DNA from: a virus
Strand: one strand, 5' to 3'
Virus record (IMG/VR): IMGVR_UViG_3300039191_000134
Span: 1-21,703 of that record
Length of the DNA: 21,703 nt
In this document: piece after piece, positions 12,045-17,771 of the stretch
Position numbering within the stretch: position 1 is the stretch's first letter
How the letters are laid out: every line of letters starts with the position of its first letter
The notes under the pieces: model-generated
Told to the model about the DNA's origin: nothing
What the model saw: the letters and a program-made list of their open reading frames with translations, nothing else
Database searches by the model: none
Position numbers and translations under genes: made by a program

Positions 12045-13186
12045 TGCTTTGTGACCGTTCCGCTAAAGGGTGTGTGCTTGTCAAGCTCCATTGTGAGTAT
12101 GCCAGTGCTGCTGTCCTGACCTGACTTGCGCCGATACCAGTCGCTACCGTTGTCGCTGGTCGGACACTGCACCCAAAACTTTGAGCCATTGCCGTCGTGA
12201 CGCTGACCTAGTTCTTCGATAGCAAGGTGGTGAAAGTGCGCTGAGATTAGCACGTCACAGGCTGATGCCCACTGATTACCGAATGATGCGTCACTCCACC
12301 ACTTCTTTACGCCTGCCGGACGTGCTGCCTGATGCCCGTGGACCGCGCCGATAGTGTTTACGCCGTACTGGAACGCAAAGCCTTCTTCATCTGGTTGTGG
12401 TATCAGATAGTCAACATTCATACCAATCTCGGTTGTCAGGCGTCTGAGCTGCTGCAAGATGACTATACCCCAGTCATCTAGTCCCGGCTTGCCGACTGCT
12501 TGACCCATAAAGCGGTTCTGACAGTGGTTCGAGGCTATGGAGCCGTAGGTAACTGGTGCGTACTTGGCTGCCAGCTTGATTAGCTCAAACATCAGCGACG
12601 CTGCTAAATCTGTCTGCTGCATAGGACTAAGGGTGTTTGACTGAACTTGCTCGAACTTAGCCTTTGAGTTAAAGCTCTCAATAATGTCGCCCATGTCGAG
12701 AATGTAGATGCGCTCGTAGCCTTGCTTCATTTGAGTTTCAATCTTGCCAAAGCTTTCAAAGACTCTTGCAATTAGTTCTTCGTGACCACCTCGGCTTGCA
12801 CCCTTGCCGACCTGAAAGTCAGCAGGGCAGATAATGAGAGCCTTTTCGCTTACCTTTGCTTTTCTGCGAGTTACTGCCGATTTGGTCCTTTTTGCGACTG
12901 AAAACAGGGCAGGTAGGTCTAAATCTGCAACTTTCTTCCGAAAAGTGAAGCGGTAGGAAGTTAGGTATTCGCCGCCTTCTCGCTGTTGCCACTGCGAAGT
13001 CCTAGGGGTGCCGATAATCTCGTATTCCTCGGGAGGATAGCCACGCTCTAACAGGAAGTCGTCAAAATTAGGCTGCTCTGCCAGACCTTCTGTTGTTGCA
13101 GTGCCTTCGTTGCCCTCGTACTGAACGCCGGGTCGAAAGTCTTTTGGCACCTTCATTGTCGGTGCAGGTTCTAAGTTCTCTAGCAT
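12041..13186 (-). CDS. Divergent metallophosphoesterase, calcineurin-like fold (381 aa)
   Basis: Motifs of the family occur in order but altered: IICPADFQVGK (D123, with Gln125 where D-x-H has His), ILDMGDIIES (D164 and D167), IASNHCQNR (N220 and H221, with Cys where GNHD/E is acidic), GAVHGHQ (H283 and H285), and ISAHFHH (H317, H319, H320). The core spans about 115-325, with an N-terminal extension of about 110 residues. The family cleaves phosphodiesters using two metal ions and includes the Mre11/SbcD nucleases; similar proteins are common in phages near replication genes. The missing His in motif I suggests changed metal binding. Whether it is a nuclease is inference. Confidence 0.78.
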   Translation of the reverse strand: MLENLEPAPTMKVPKDFRPGVQYEGNEGTATTEGLAEQPNFDDFLLERGYPPEEYEIIGTPRTSQWQQREGGEYLTSYRFTFRKKVADLDLPALFSVAKRTKSAVTRRKAKVSEKALIICPADFQVGKGASRGGHEELIARVFESFGKIETQMKQGYERIYILDMGDIIESFNSKAKFEQVQSNTLSPMQQTDLAASLMFELIKLAAKYAPVTYGSIASNHCQNRFMGQAVGKPGLDDWGIVILQQLRRLTTEIGMNVDYLIPQPDEEGFAFQYGVNTIGAVHGHQAARPAGVKKWWSDASFGNQWASACDVLISAHFHHLAIEELGQRHDGNGSKFWVQCPTSDNGSDWYRRKSGQDSSTGILTMELDKHTPFSGTVTKQ

Positions 13187-13195
13187 TATTACAGC

Positions 13196-13426
13196 CTATC
13201 CTCTGTAGCAAGCGCAAGCTCGCCTTCGATGTTTGGTTATAGTAACGTCGGCAAGGCTAAGCCCTTTTAGGCGAAGCTGTGTTGAGAGTGTGCTAGCAGG
13301 CCAGTTCTGAGTGTCGGCTAATGCAACAGCTAGGATGTCTTTGTCTCCGGGTTCCAGTTCAGATAGTGTCATTTCTATCTTGCAATACACCGCCTTACTT
13401 TGCGGTCTTTCTAGTCCTTCAAGCAT
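13196..13426 (-). CDS. Small HTH-like protein (76 aa)
   Basis: The middle and end of the protein, ELEPGDKDILAVALADTQNW then PASTLSTQLRLKGLSLADVT and ITKHRRRACACYRG, follow a plan I know from small actinobacteriophage proteins. These have a helix with (D/E)...LAxAL, a helix-turn-helix ending in xxHRRGxCxC. The basic RRR with paired Cys at the end suggests nucleic-acid contact. The start ATG 13426 overlaps the DUF3310 stop by 8 bp. It could be a transcriptional regulator of the early region; no target is known. Confidence 0.65.
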   Translation of the reverse strand: MLEGLERPQSKAVYCKIEMTLSELEPGDKDILAVALADTQNWPASTLSTQLRLKGLSLADVTITKHRRRACACYRG

Positions 13427-13631
13427 CTTTGCCTTTCAGTCGTTTGATTTCATCGTTTAGATAAAACTGAGCTTTCTCTAGGTCTTGCACGTTGTTCTCT
13501 TTTAGGTCTGCCCGCCAAACGTACTTGATGACATTCCCTAGGTTGTAGGACATCCACCTAGTAATCTCTATGGCTTCTACGCCGCTCGGATGGCTTGTGT
13601 AGTGGCTTGGGTTGTTCACTAGGTCGTTCAT
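13419..13631 (-). CDS. DUF3310 family protein (70 aa)
   Basis: The sequence NPSHYTSHPSGVEAIEITRW then MSYNLGNVIKYVWRADLKEN and DLEKAQFYLNDEI is a textbook DUF3310 match: HY-x5-G-x-E near the N-terminus, N-x-GN-x-IKY-x-WR in the middle, and DL-KA at the end. The family is frequent in phages, is sometimes labelled nucleotide kinase without proof, and usually lies near nucleotide or DNA metabolism genes, as it does here. Length is normal. Start and stop overlap the neighbours. Confidence 0.9.
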   Translation of the reverse strand: MNDLVNNPSHYTSHPSGVEAIEITRWMSYNLGNVIKYVWRADLKENNVQDLEKAQFYLNDEIKRLKGKDA

Positions 13632-13846
13632 TAGATTGTGAAGTCGTTCTCTGTTGACAACAGCGCGTCTACTAGCTTTATAAGAGTTACATCGTTTGCA
13701 GCGCCTAGTTGCGCCTTAGAAGCTATAAACGCTGCCAGCGGTACCCTTATGGATTCGAAGTCCTCTGACCAAACTAAGTCGTGCGTTAGTAGCCCGGCTG
13801 CCTGCTCAAAGTCCAACTGAATTTTGTGCTTTAGGTTTCTAATCAT
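13631..13846 (-). CDS. Hypothetical protein (71 aa)
   Basis: A 71-residue mostly helical protein: MIRNLKHKIQLDFEQAAGLL, then VPLAAFIASKAQLGAANDVT and LIKLVDALLSTENDFTI. No family recognised. It is coupled on both sides: ATGA with the 55-residue gene upstream and TAATG with the DUF3310 gene downstream. Confidence 0.78.
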   Translation of the reverse strand: MIRNLKHKIQLDFEQAAGLLTHDLVWSEDFESIRVPLAAFIASKAQLGAANDVTLIKLVDALLSTENDFTI

Positions 13847-14010
13847 TGTTCGTTTGCCTGCTTTCTTAGTGACAGAAGCACTATCTGGGCTGCTACTTCT
13901 TCGCTAAACCCTTGTGCTACTAGCGAGTTCTTTAGTCCAGCCAGAGCTTCTGCAAAGCGGCTTATCTGGTCAATCATTTCTGGGGTACTGAGGTTTTGTT
14001 TCTTTTTCAT
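13843..14010 (-). CDS. Small helical protein (55 aa)
   Basis: The ORF runs from ATG 14010 to TGA 13843-13845. The product is MKKKQNLSTPEMIDQISRFA, EALAGLKNSLVAQGFSEEVA, AQIVLLSLRKQANEQ. The pattern ALAxLKxxLVxQGFSxExA followed by a final helix is one I recognise from short conserved actinophage proteins of unknown role. It begins within the stop of the 63-residue gene (ATGA) and ends within the start of the next (ATGA). The perfect fit in the chain makes it a secure gene although it is below 60 codons. Confidence 0.83.
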   Translation of the reverse strand: MKKKQNLSTPEMIDQISRFAEALAGLKNSLVAQGFSEEVAAQIVLLSLRKQANEQ

Positions 14011-14198
14011 TTTTCTTCCTCATCGTTGATGTATTGAATTAGGTCAGATAGGTACACTATTTCGCGTGACTCGCCTTTGCCTGACTCTTGCGTCTCTGCT
14101 AAGAATGTGGCTAACCGAATTGCCCTGCTGCGCTCAGACATTTTTCCTGAGTTGTATGCGTAATGACTACTTGTAGCGATTAGTTCGTTGATGCTCAT
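14007..14198 (-). CDS. Hypothetical protein (63 aa)
   Basis: A 63-residue helical protein, MSINELIATSSHYAYNSGKM then SERSRAIRLATFLAETQESG, ending in the acidic INDEEEK. No family recognised. It begins at an ATGA overlap with the 114-residue gene. A ribosome site AGGAAAGGG lies close upstream of ATG 14198. Confidence 0.75.
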   Translation of the reverse strand: MSINELIATSSHYAYNSGKMSERSRAIRLATFLAETQESGKGESREIVYLSDLIQYINDEEEK

Positions 14199-14539
14199 TT
14201 TGTCCCTTTCCTGTAGGTGTAAAAGGTAGCTTGGCGAGGGTGAAAAAGGTAGTGCTTACAATCGTTTAGCCCTCTAAACAATCGCAAGGGGTTTGATAAC
14301 ACTTGTAACCAATCGGTTACTATGGCCTTTGTGTCGTAAAAGTTACATTCCACTATTGTGGACGCTTGTCCATTTTTATGGATGCTGGCTTTTATGTTTT
14401 TGTGGATTGTCAGGAAACTACCGCTTTCGGTATAGTTCTGACATAAGTGGTAATTAGGTGCAAAGTATGCACTAACTTCCCTGCCAATCTTTGACCGTGT
14501 TTGCCTAGTCAAAAGCTTTGACCCTTTTTTCTTAGTCAT
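14195..14539 (-). CDS. Hypothetical basic protein (114 aa)
   Basis: A strongly basic protein: MTKKKGSKLLTRQTRSKIGR, then FLTIHKNIKASIHKNGQAST, then CNFYDTKAIVTDWLQVL and a basic C-terminus ending YRKGTK. No family recognised. The basic N-terminus suggests nucleic-acid binding. A perfect 6-4-6 palindrome GTAACC-AATC-GGTTAC lies inside the gene at 14305-14320. Both ends overlap neighbours. Confidence 0.75.
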   Translation of the reverse strand: MTKKKGSKLLTRQTRSKIGREVSAYFAPNYHLCQNYTESGSFLTIHKNIKASIHKNGQASTIVECNFYDTKAIVTDWLQVLSNPLRLFRGLNDCKHYLFHPRQATFYTYRKGTK

Positions 14540-14802
14540 CTTTTTACAACCTTGTCAATGATGTCCCAAAAGACAACTTCCCATTCATCTGTTTCAAACC
14601 AACCAGCCCGGTACAGATTGCCATAATAGTCATTGTTTTCAATAGCATCGTCTAAAGTTTCGCCAAAGCCAAGTGACCAGCCATTGTGACGCCCTCGAAA
14701 GTAGAAGTGTGTGCCTTCATCGGTGTGACCTTCAATTTGATTCGGGCATTTACCATAGTTATGTGTAATTATGTAAGTCATTTTGTTGCTTTCGTCAGTC
14801 AT
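14536..14802 (-). CDS. Hypothetical protein (88 aa)
   Basis: An aromatic-rich acidic protein: TYIITHNYGKCPNQIEGHTD, then HFYFRGRHNGWSLGFGETLD, then GNLYRAGWFETDEWEVVFWD. The FYFRGRHNGWSLGFGETLDDA piece looks like a beta-sheet protein with a final helix. No family recognised. Start M1 at 14802 overlaps the upstream gene by 8 bp; M8 is an in-frame alternative. Confidence 0.75.
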   Translation of the reverse strand: MTDESNKMTYIITHNYGKCPNQIEGHTDEGTHFYFRGRHNGWSLGFGETLDDAIENNDYYGNLYRAGWFETDEWEVVFWDIIDKVVKR

Positions 14803-15052
14803 CTTGTGCCTCCGTTTTAATTGGAAACAGTTGATGGCAAAGTTCGTGGTGGAATTGAGAGGTGTCTGGAAGCAATTCCCAGTCTGGGTGACCAGTAAGC
14901 ACTAAGTGCTTGTGGCAATTGTTGTGGTTTTGGTCGGCAACAATAAGCAAGTACCTGTGACCCCAATGGGTTGTGGCCCCAGCAATTTTTTTGCCAGTAA
15001 TTTTTTCTAGCCGCCTTACGCTTTTGGGGCTTAGGACTTCTTTGCTACTCAT
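14795..15052 (-). CDS. Hypothetical His-rich protein (85 aa)
   Basis: An 85-residue protein with a basic N-terminus (LSPKSVRRLEKITGKKIAGA) and many His residues (THWGHRY, NHNNCHKH, FHHELCHQ). The clustered His and two Cys could bind metal. No family recognised. It overlaps the gene upstream and downstream by 8 bp each. Confidence 0.72.
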   Translation of the reverse strand: MSSKEVLSPKSVRRLEKITGKKIAGATTHWGHRYLLIVADQNHNNCHKHLVLTGHPDWELLPDTSQFHHELCHQLFPIKTEAQDD

Positions 15053-15251
15053 CTTCTGCTTTCCTCAGATCTTGTCCCTCTTTAATAGCTGCTTCTATTT
15101 CCTCAGCAAGAAATGGGTAACTTAGTGTCTGCAAAATATCTCTGGTTGCAGCTAGGTCTTTCATTACCTTTATGATGCGCTCACGCTCTAGCTCGACCCC
15201 AGCTTCGTAGCCTAGTGTCCAGTAAAGCTTGTTGCTTATCTCATCATCCAT
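15045..15251 (-). CDS. Small helical protein, paralogue A (68 aa)
   Basis: The first 30 residues (ISNKLYWTLGYEAGVELERE, RIIKVM) closely match the next gene upstream (ISDKLYWTKGREAGVEVERN, RIHKSI). The two adjacent genes are therefore a tandem duplication that diverged in the C-terminal half. The signature is a helix with G-x-EAGVE-ER-RI. Function unknown. Both overlap neighbouring genes by 8 bp. The only GATC I found in the window lies in this gene (15068-15071). Confidence 0.77.
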   Translation of the reverse strand: MDDEISNKLYWTLGYEAGVELERERIIKVMKDLAATRDILQTLSYPFLAEEIEAAIKEGQDLRKAEDE

Positions 15252-15441
15252 TTTGTTCTTCCGTTTGGATTAGGGTCATTAGTTCCGCTTCGCTGATTTT
15301 GTGAGTTCTGTTTGATGCACCGTCAAATAGGCGAAAGTAACCATAAATTGACTTGTGGATTCGGTTGCGTTCTACCTCAACCCCGGCCTCACGGCCTTTT
15401 GTCCAATAAAGCTTGTCGCTTATGTCTTTCATTTCAATCAC
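15244..15441 (-). CDS. Small helical protein, paralogue B (65 aa)
   Basis: A 65-residue paralogue of the preceding gene in the N-terminal half (KLYW, EAGVE, ER-RI conserved). The C-terminal half RLFDGASNRTHKISEAELMT differs. I use the GTG at 15441, which overlaps the NrdH stop as GTGA and has GAGG about 7 nt upstream; ATG 15432 is the alternative. Function unknown. Confidence 0.75.
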   Translation of the reverse strand: MIEMKDISDKLYWTKGREAGVEVERNRIHKSIYGYFRLFDGASNRTHKISEAELMTLIQTEEQNG

Positions 15442-15695
15442 GCTTTAGCCTCATCACTTGCTAAAAAGTTAGCTAAGCTTCGTATCTTCTCGACACGGAA
15501 GCCCGACCAAGTTTTGCGGTCAGTAACAACTATCGGTGCAGTCGTGTGACCGATGAGCTTGAATCGCTCTAGCGCCTCCGGGTGCTGCGTTAGGTCTACT
15601 TTGTCATAGATAATGCCTAGCTTGTCCATAAGCCTTGTAGTGGCTGCACACTGGACGCACGATGGCGTTGTAAACACTTGCACTGGGATTCTCAT
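15438..15695 (-). CDS. nrdH: NrdH-like glutaredoxin
   Basis: An 85-residue thioredoxin-fold protein with the redox motif CVQC (Cys13-Cys16), TAPIVV (the cis-Pro strand), and WSGFR near 62-66, the combination typical of NrdH. NrdH donates electrons to class Ib ribonucleotide reductase and is reduced by thioredoxin reductase. No nrdE or nrdF lies in the window, so it would serve the host enzyme or one encoded elsewhere in the phage. It overlaps both neighbours by 4 bp. Length is normal. Confidence 0.9.
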   Translation of the reverse strand: MRIPVQVFTTPSCVQCAATTRLMDKLGIIYDKVDLTQHPEALERFKLIGHTTAPIVVTDRKTWSGFRVEKIRSLANFLASDEAKA

Positions 15696-15943
15696 ACTGA
15701 CGCTCTTGTCTGGCTTGCTATCTCTGGCTTTATGCGCTCTACTGCCACTATTGCGTGGTTGTAGCCGCGTTCTTCTGTCTTAGTAAGAGTCAAGCGGCGC
15801 TTTAGACCAACTTCAAAGCTCAGCTTTCTAGTTGCATACTCTGCGCCAATCCTGATGCCGTCCTTGTATGCACTATCCATTTGCTTGCCGAACAGCAAGT
15901 CTGCAACCTCGTACTTAAAGTCTGACCAGTTTCTAATCATCAT
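15692..15943 (-). CDS. Hypothetical helical protein (83 aa)
   Basis: An 83-residue basic protein: WSDFKYEVADLLFGKQMDSA, then YKDGIRIGAEYATRKLSFEV. The YKDGIRIGAEYATRKL helix resembles the G-x-EAGVE-ER-RI helix of the two paralogues downstream. This may be a more distant member of the same family. ATG 15943 or 15940 could be the start. It overlaps the first gene of the operon by 11 bp. Confidence 0.73.
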   Translation of the reverse strand: MMIRNWSDFKYEVADLLFGKQMDSAYKDGIRIGAEYATRKLSFEVGLKRRLTLTKTEERGYNHAIVAVERIKPEIASQTRASV

Positions 15944-16139
15944 TGGTCCAATCCTCTCCGTTGAGCTGAGATATCAGCTTCAGCAGTATTACTGCGGTAG
16001 TTTTATTGTTTGCGTTCCATTCACTGTCAGCGCGTTGCTGAATTTCTTCTATGACTGAATTCCAGCCAAGGTCGTAACCGGACTGAAAAAGCACATCTAG
16101 GTTTGCGTCAATTTGTTGCTTGAGGTCGTGTACTTTCAT
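15933..16139 (-). CDS. Hypothetical helical protein, first gene of operon (68 aa)
   Basis: A 68-residue acidic protein: MKVHDLKQQIDANLDVLFQS, then GYDLGWNSVIEEIQQRADSE. The GYDLGWNSVIEEI helix again resembles the motif of the neighbouring small helical proteins. ATG 16139 has AGAAGGG upstream. It is the first gene behind the promoter at 16163-16191. The GACTGAATTC octamer copy at 16053-16062 lies inside it. Confidence 0.75.
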   Translation of the reverse strand: MKVHDLKQQIDANLDVLFQSGYDLGWNSVIEEIQQRADSEWNANNKTTAVILLKLISQLNGEDWTNDD

Positions 16140-16162
16140 TTCTATTCCCTTCTTCTAATAAA

Positions 16163-16191
16163 AGACTAGGGCTTCAAAAGAGTAACTGCAA
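16163..16191 (-). promoter_or_regulatory. Sigma70-type promoter of the nrdH operon
   Basis: TTGCAG (16186-16191) and TAGTCT (16163-16168) on the minus strand, spaced by 17 bp. The predicted start is near 16156, about 17 nt before the first ATG at 16139. The 19-bp element lies 16 bp upstream of the -35. Confidence 0.6.
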
Positions 16192-16207
16192 GCTTATAAA
16201 GGCGTAT

Positions 16208-16226
16208 GTTACCGAACCGTTATAAA
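16208..16226 (-). promoter_or_regulatory. 19-bp element, copy 3
   Basis: GTTACCGAACCGTTATAAA differs from the other two copies only in the middle. It keeps both GTTA halves 11 bp apart and the ATAAA end. It overlaps the last codons and stop of the rusA gene, directly upstream of the nrdH-operon promoter. Confidence 0.62.
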
Positions 16227-16645
16227 GCGCTAATCGTAATGTCAGCGCCGGGTAGTCGGTCATCCGCGTAATACTTGCGGGCTATTAGCACGACAACAAG
16301 AGCGTCGTCGCCCCAGATAAGTCCGTCACCGACCTTGCCATTAAGTCCTTGAGAAATACCATCCAGAGTGGACCTGCAAATTTTATCCAAATCTGGGGCG
16401 ACTATTGGGTAGGCTCTTTTTGTCATTTTGACTGAATGTGGGCGGCTAAGGTAAAAGTCTATTTCTACGCTTACTGGCCCTAACAGGAATATGTGGTCAT
16501 CTGTTATCGAATCGTGACAAGCCTGAGCTATGGCCTTGCGCCAAGGTTTTAGAGTCTTAACTGACTGTTCTACTAATCTGCCGTGGTAAATGTTCTTAGA
16601 GCCCTGTGGTGCCGGATTGCCGAATACCTCAATCTTGATTGACAT
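16220..16645 (-). CDS. rusA: RusA-like Holliday junction resolvase
   Basis: The start at ATG 16645 (MSIKIEVFGNPAPQGSKNIY) gives 141 residues, near the usual size for RusA. The AGGGA ribosome site lies 5 nt upstream; the longer frame to 16765 covers another gene and is rejected. Family marks are PAPQGSK at 11-17, RPHSVK, the acidic PDLDKICRSTLDGI (Asp85, Asp87) and GLIWGDDALV (Asp113, Asp114). RusA cuts four-way junctions and in phages resolves recombination or replication intermediates. It fits with the YqaJ and ERF genes upstream. Confidence 0.9.
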   Translation of the reverse strand: MSIKIEVFGNPAPQGSKNIYHGRLVEQSVKTLKPWRKAIAQACHDSITDDHIFLLGPVSVEIDFYLSRPHSVKMTKRAYPIVAPDLDKICRSTLDGISQGLNGKVGDGLIWGDDALVVVLIARKYYADDRLPGADITISAL

Positions 16646-16775
16646 ACCAATCCCTGTAGACAGCGATGAGATGTAGGGCTGCCCACACAAAGGCGATGGT
16701 GCCAGTGATAGGTTCTGCCTGTGTGCCAAGTAACACAAGCAGCATTGCAGTGAACAGCCCCACAAACTTAACCAT
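16629..16775 (-). CDS. Small two-helix membrane protein (48 aa)
   Basis: The ORF runs from ATG 16775 to TGA 16629-16631. The product is MVKFVGLFTAMLLVLLGTQA, EPITGTIAFVWAALHLIAVY, RDWYVNQD. It has two hydrophobic helices with a short polar turn. The ATG shares a base with the preceding TGA (TGATG), and its end overlaps the rusA start by 17 bp. A membrane protein inside a replication and recombination operon is unexpected. Function unknown; no family recognised. Confidence 0.8.
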   Translation of the reverse strand: MVKFVGLFTAMLLVLLGTQAEPITGTIAFVWAALHLIAVYRDWYVNQD

Positions 16776-17053
16776 CAGAACGGAGCGTCCGAGCCAGCCT
16801 TGATGAGGGGGTTGTTTATGTGAATAGCAGCAGTGCGCTCTAGGTTGCCAGTGCGCTTGCTTGTGAATTCCTCGACGCGAGATGACAGGTCGCCAACAAT
16901 CTCGACAACATCACCTTCACTGAATTTCTCGTCTGTCCATACTTTGTAATACTCGTCGCGCATCTCGCCTAGAACCATAACCTGAGCCTTTGCGGTAAAG
17001 CCCTTTGAGTTTAGGAAAGCTACTGTTGCGTCTGTAATCTTGATTTGTGCCAT
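16775..17053 (-). CDS. Small OB-fold-like protein, possible ssDNA-binding protein (92 aa)
   Basis: The sequence FTAKAQVMVLGEMRDEYYKV, then FSEGDVVEIVGDLSSRVEEF and GNLERTAAIHINNPLI has the rhythm of an OB fold: strand, basic loop, G-D-x-V-x-[IV]-x-G, and a final strand. At 92 residues it is shorter than typical SSB. Its location between recombination genes supports ssDNA binding, but there are no diagnostic residues. A ribosome site GAAGGG precedes ATG 17053. Confidence 0.5.
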   Translation of the reverse strand: MAQIKITDATVAFLNSKGFTAKAQVMVLGEMRDEYYKVWTDEKFSEGDVVEIVGDLSSRVEEFTSKRTGNLERTAAIHINNPLIKAGSDAPF

Positions 17054-17057
17054 GTTC

Positions 17058-17321
17058 TTACCCTTCTATGTGTGCCGTCTGCACACAATCGTTGTTACCA
17101 CAAGTCCTGATGCCGTGGTGTACAGGGTGTCCCTCGTCGTCAATCGGTGTAACTAAATCTACTCCGAAGTTACCGTGCCAAGGCAAGCAAGCCTTATCTT
17201 CTGTTCTTATTGTTGTTGCTTTTGTTACTCTACAACTCTGACAAAGCATCCGCAACTTTCTTCTTTTGCGATTTACCTCAAAGGTATAACCGCAGCGATG
17301 ACAGTCAACGAATTCAAACAC
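17058..17321 (-). CDS. Zinc-finger protein, HNH-related (87 aa)
   Basis: Starts with GTG 17321. The N-terminus has CHRCGYTFEV and CQSC, a four-Cys zinc ribbon. The second half has CLPWHGNFG and GIRTCGNNDCVQTAHIE. The RTCGxxDCVxxxHI signature is close to the zinc and His motif in HNH/AP2-type phage proteins (CGHxxCVNPxHL). It could therefore be a small HNH-like nuclease or a DNA-binding finger. The family is common in actinophages near replication genes. It sits 4 bp before the ssDNA-binding-like gene. Confidence 0.7.
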   Translation of the reverse strand: MFEFVDCHRCGYTFEVNRKRRKLRMLCQSCRVTKATTIRTEDKACLPWHGNFGVDLVTPIDDEGHPVHHGIRTCGNNDCVQTAHIEG

Positions 17322-17324
17322 ACT

Positions 17325-17771
17325 TCAACTATAGATGTTTTCTTTCGCCCATGTGTGAAGTTGTGCCTGCGATTTGAACATGAAGTCCGTAAAGTCATTG
17401 TCTTTGCTCACTGATTCAAACATCCGCCACTTGTCTGCTTTCTTCGCTAAGGCTCTGCAACAGTCTGTACACGACATTACTTTTATTTGGTGAATACAGA
17501 TTGGCTCAGGTGCGACATTAGCAGGGGCTGGCTCATCGTTGACATTCTTAGTTGCGCGATGCCTAGCTTCCTTAGCCCAAGAGACAATGTGACGAGGCTC
17601 TAGGTAGTTGATAGTTGCATCTTGCCTTGCGAGTATCAGCGCAGCCTTAGCGGTTTCAAATTCTAGGTGTCCAATAACTGATTGCCAAGCAGAGGCCATA
17701 GTTTCATCTAACCTTCTGTTGTCAAGGACTGCTATTTCTTTTAGCAGCATCTTTGTCTCATTAAGATTCAT
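17325..17771 (-). CDS. Helicase loader / replisome organizer-like protein (148 aa)
   Basis: The N-terminal 65 residues (ETKMLLKEIAVLDNRRLDET, SAWQSVIGHLEFETAKAALI, LEPRHIVSWAKEAR) follow the pattern of small helical proteins in actinophages related to G39P-type helicase loaders: an ETxxLL helix, a DxR turn, W, F-x-x-A, and a P-x-HIV element. The C-terminal part has several Cys (CIHQIKVMSCTDCC) that may bind zinc. It overlaps the initiator by 11 bp with AAGGAG upstream of ATG 17771. In phages such proteins hand the host DnaB helicase to the origin. The call rests on pattern and position. Confidence 0.5.
   Translation of the reverse strand: MNLNETKMLLKEIAVLDNRRLDETMASAWQSVIGHLEFETAKAALILARQDATINYLEPRHIVSWAKEARHRATKNVNDEPAPANVAPEPICIHQIKVMSCTDCCRALAKKADKWRMFESVSKDNDFTDFMFKSQAQLHTWAKENIYS

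Noticed and set aside
14305-14320. Perfect palindrome GTAACC-AATC-GGTTAC, resembling part of the 19-bp element
   Set aside because: It is inside a coding region with no promoter nearby and lacks the GTTA direct-repeat layout. One palindrome of this size is expected by chance in such a window.
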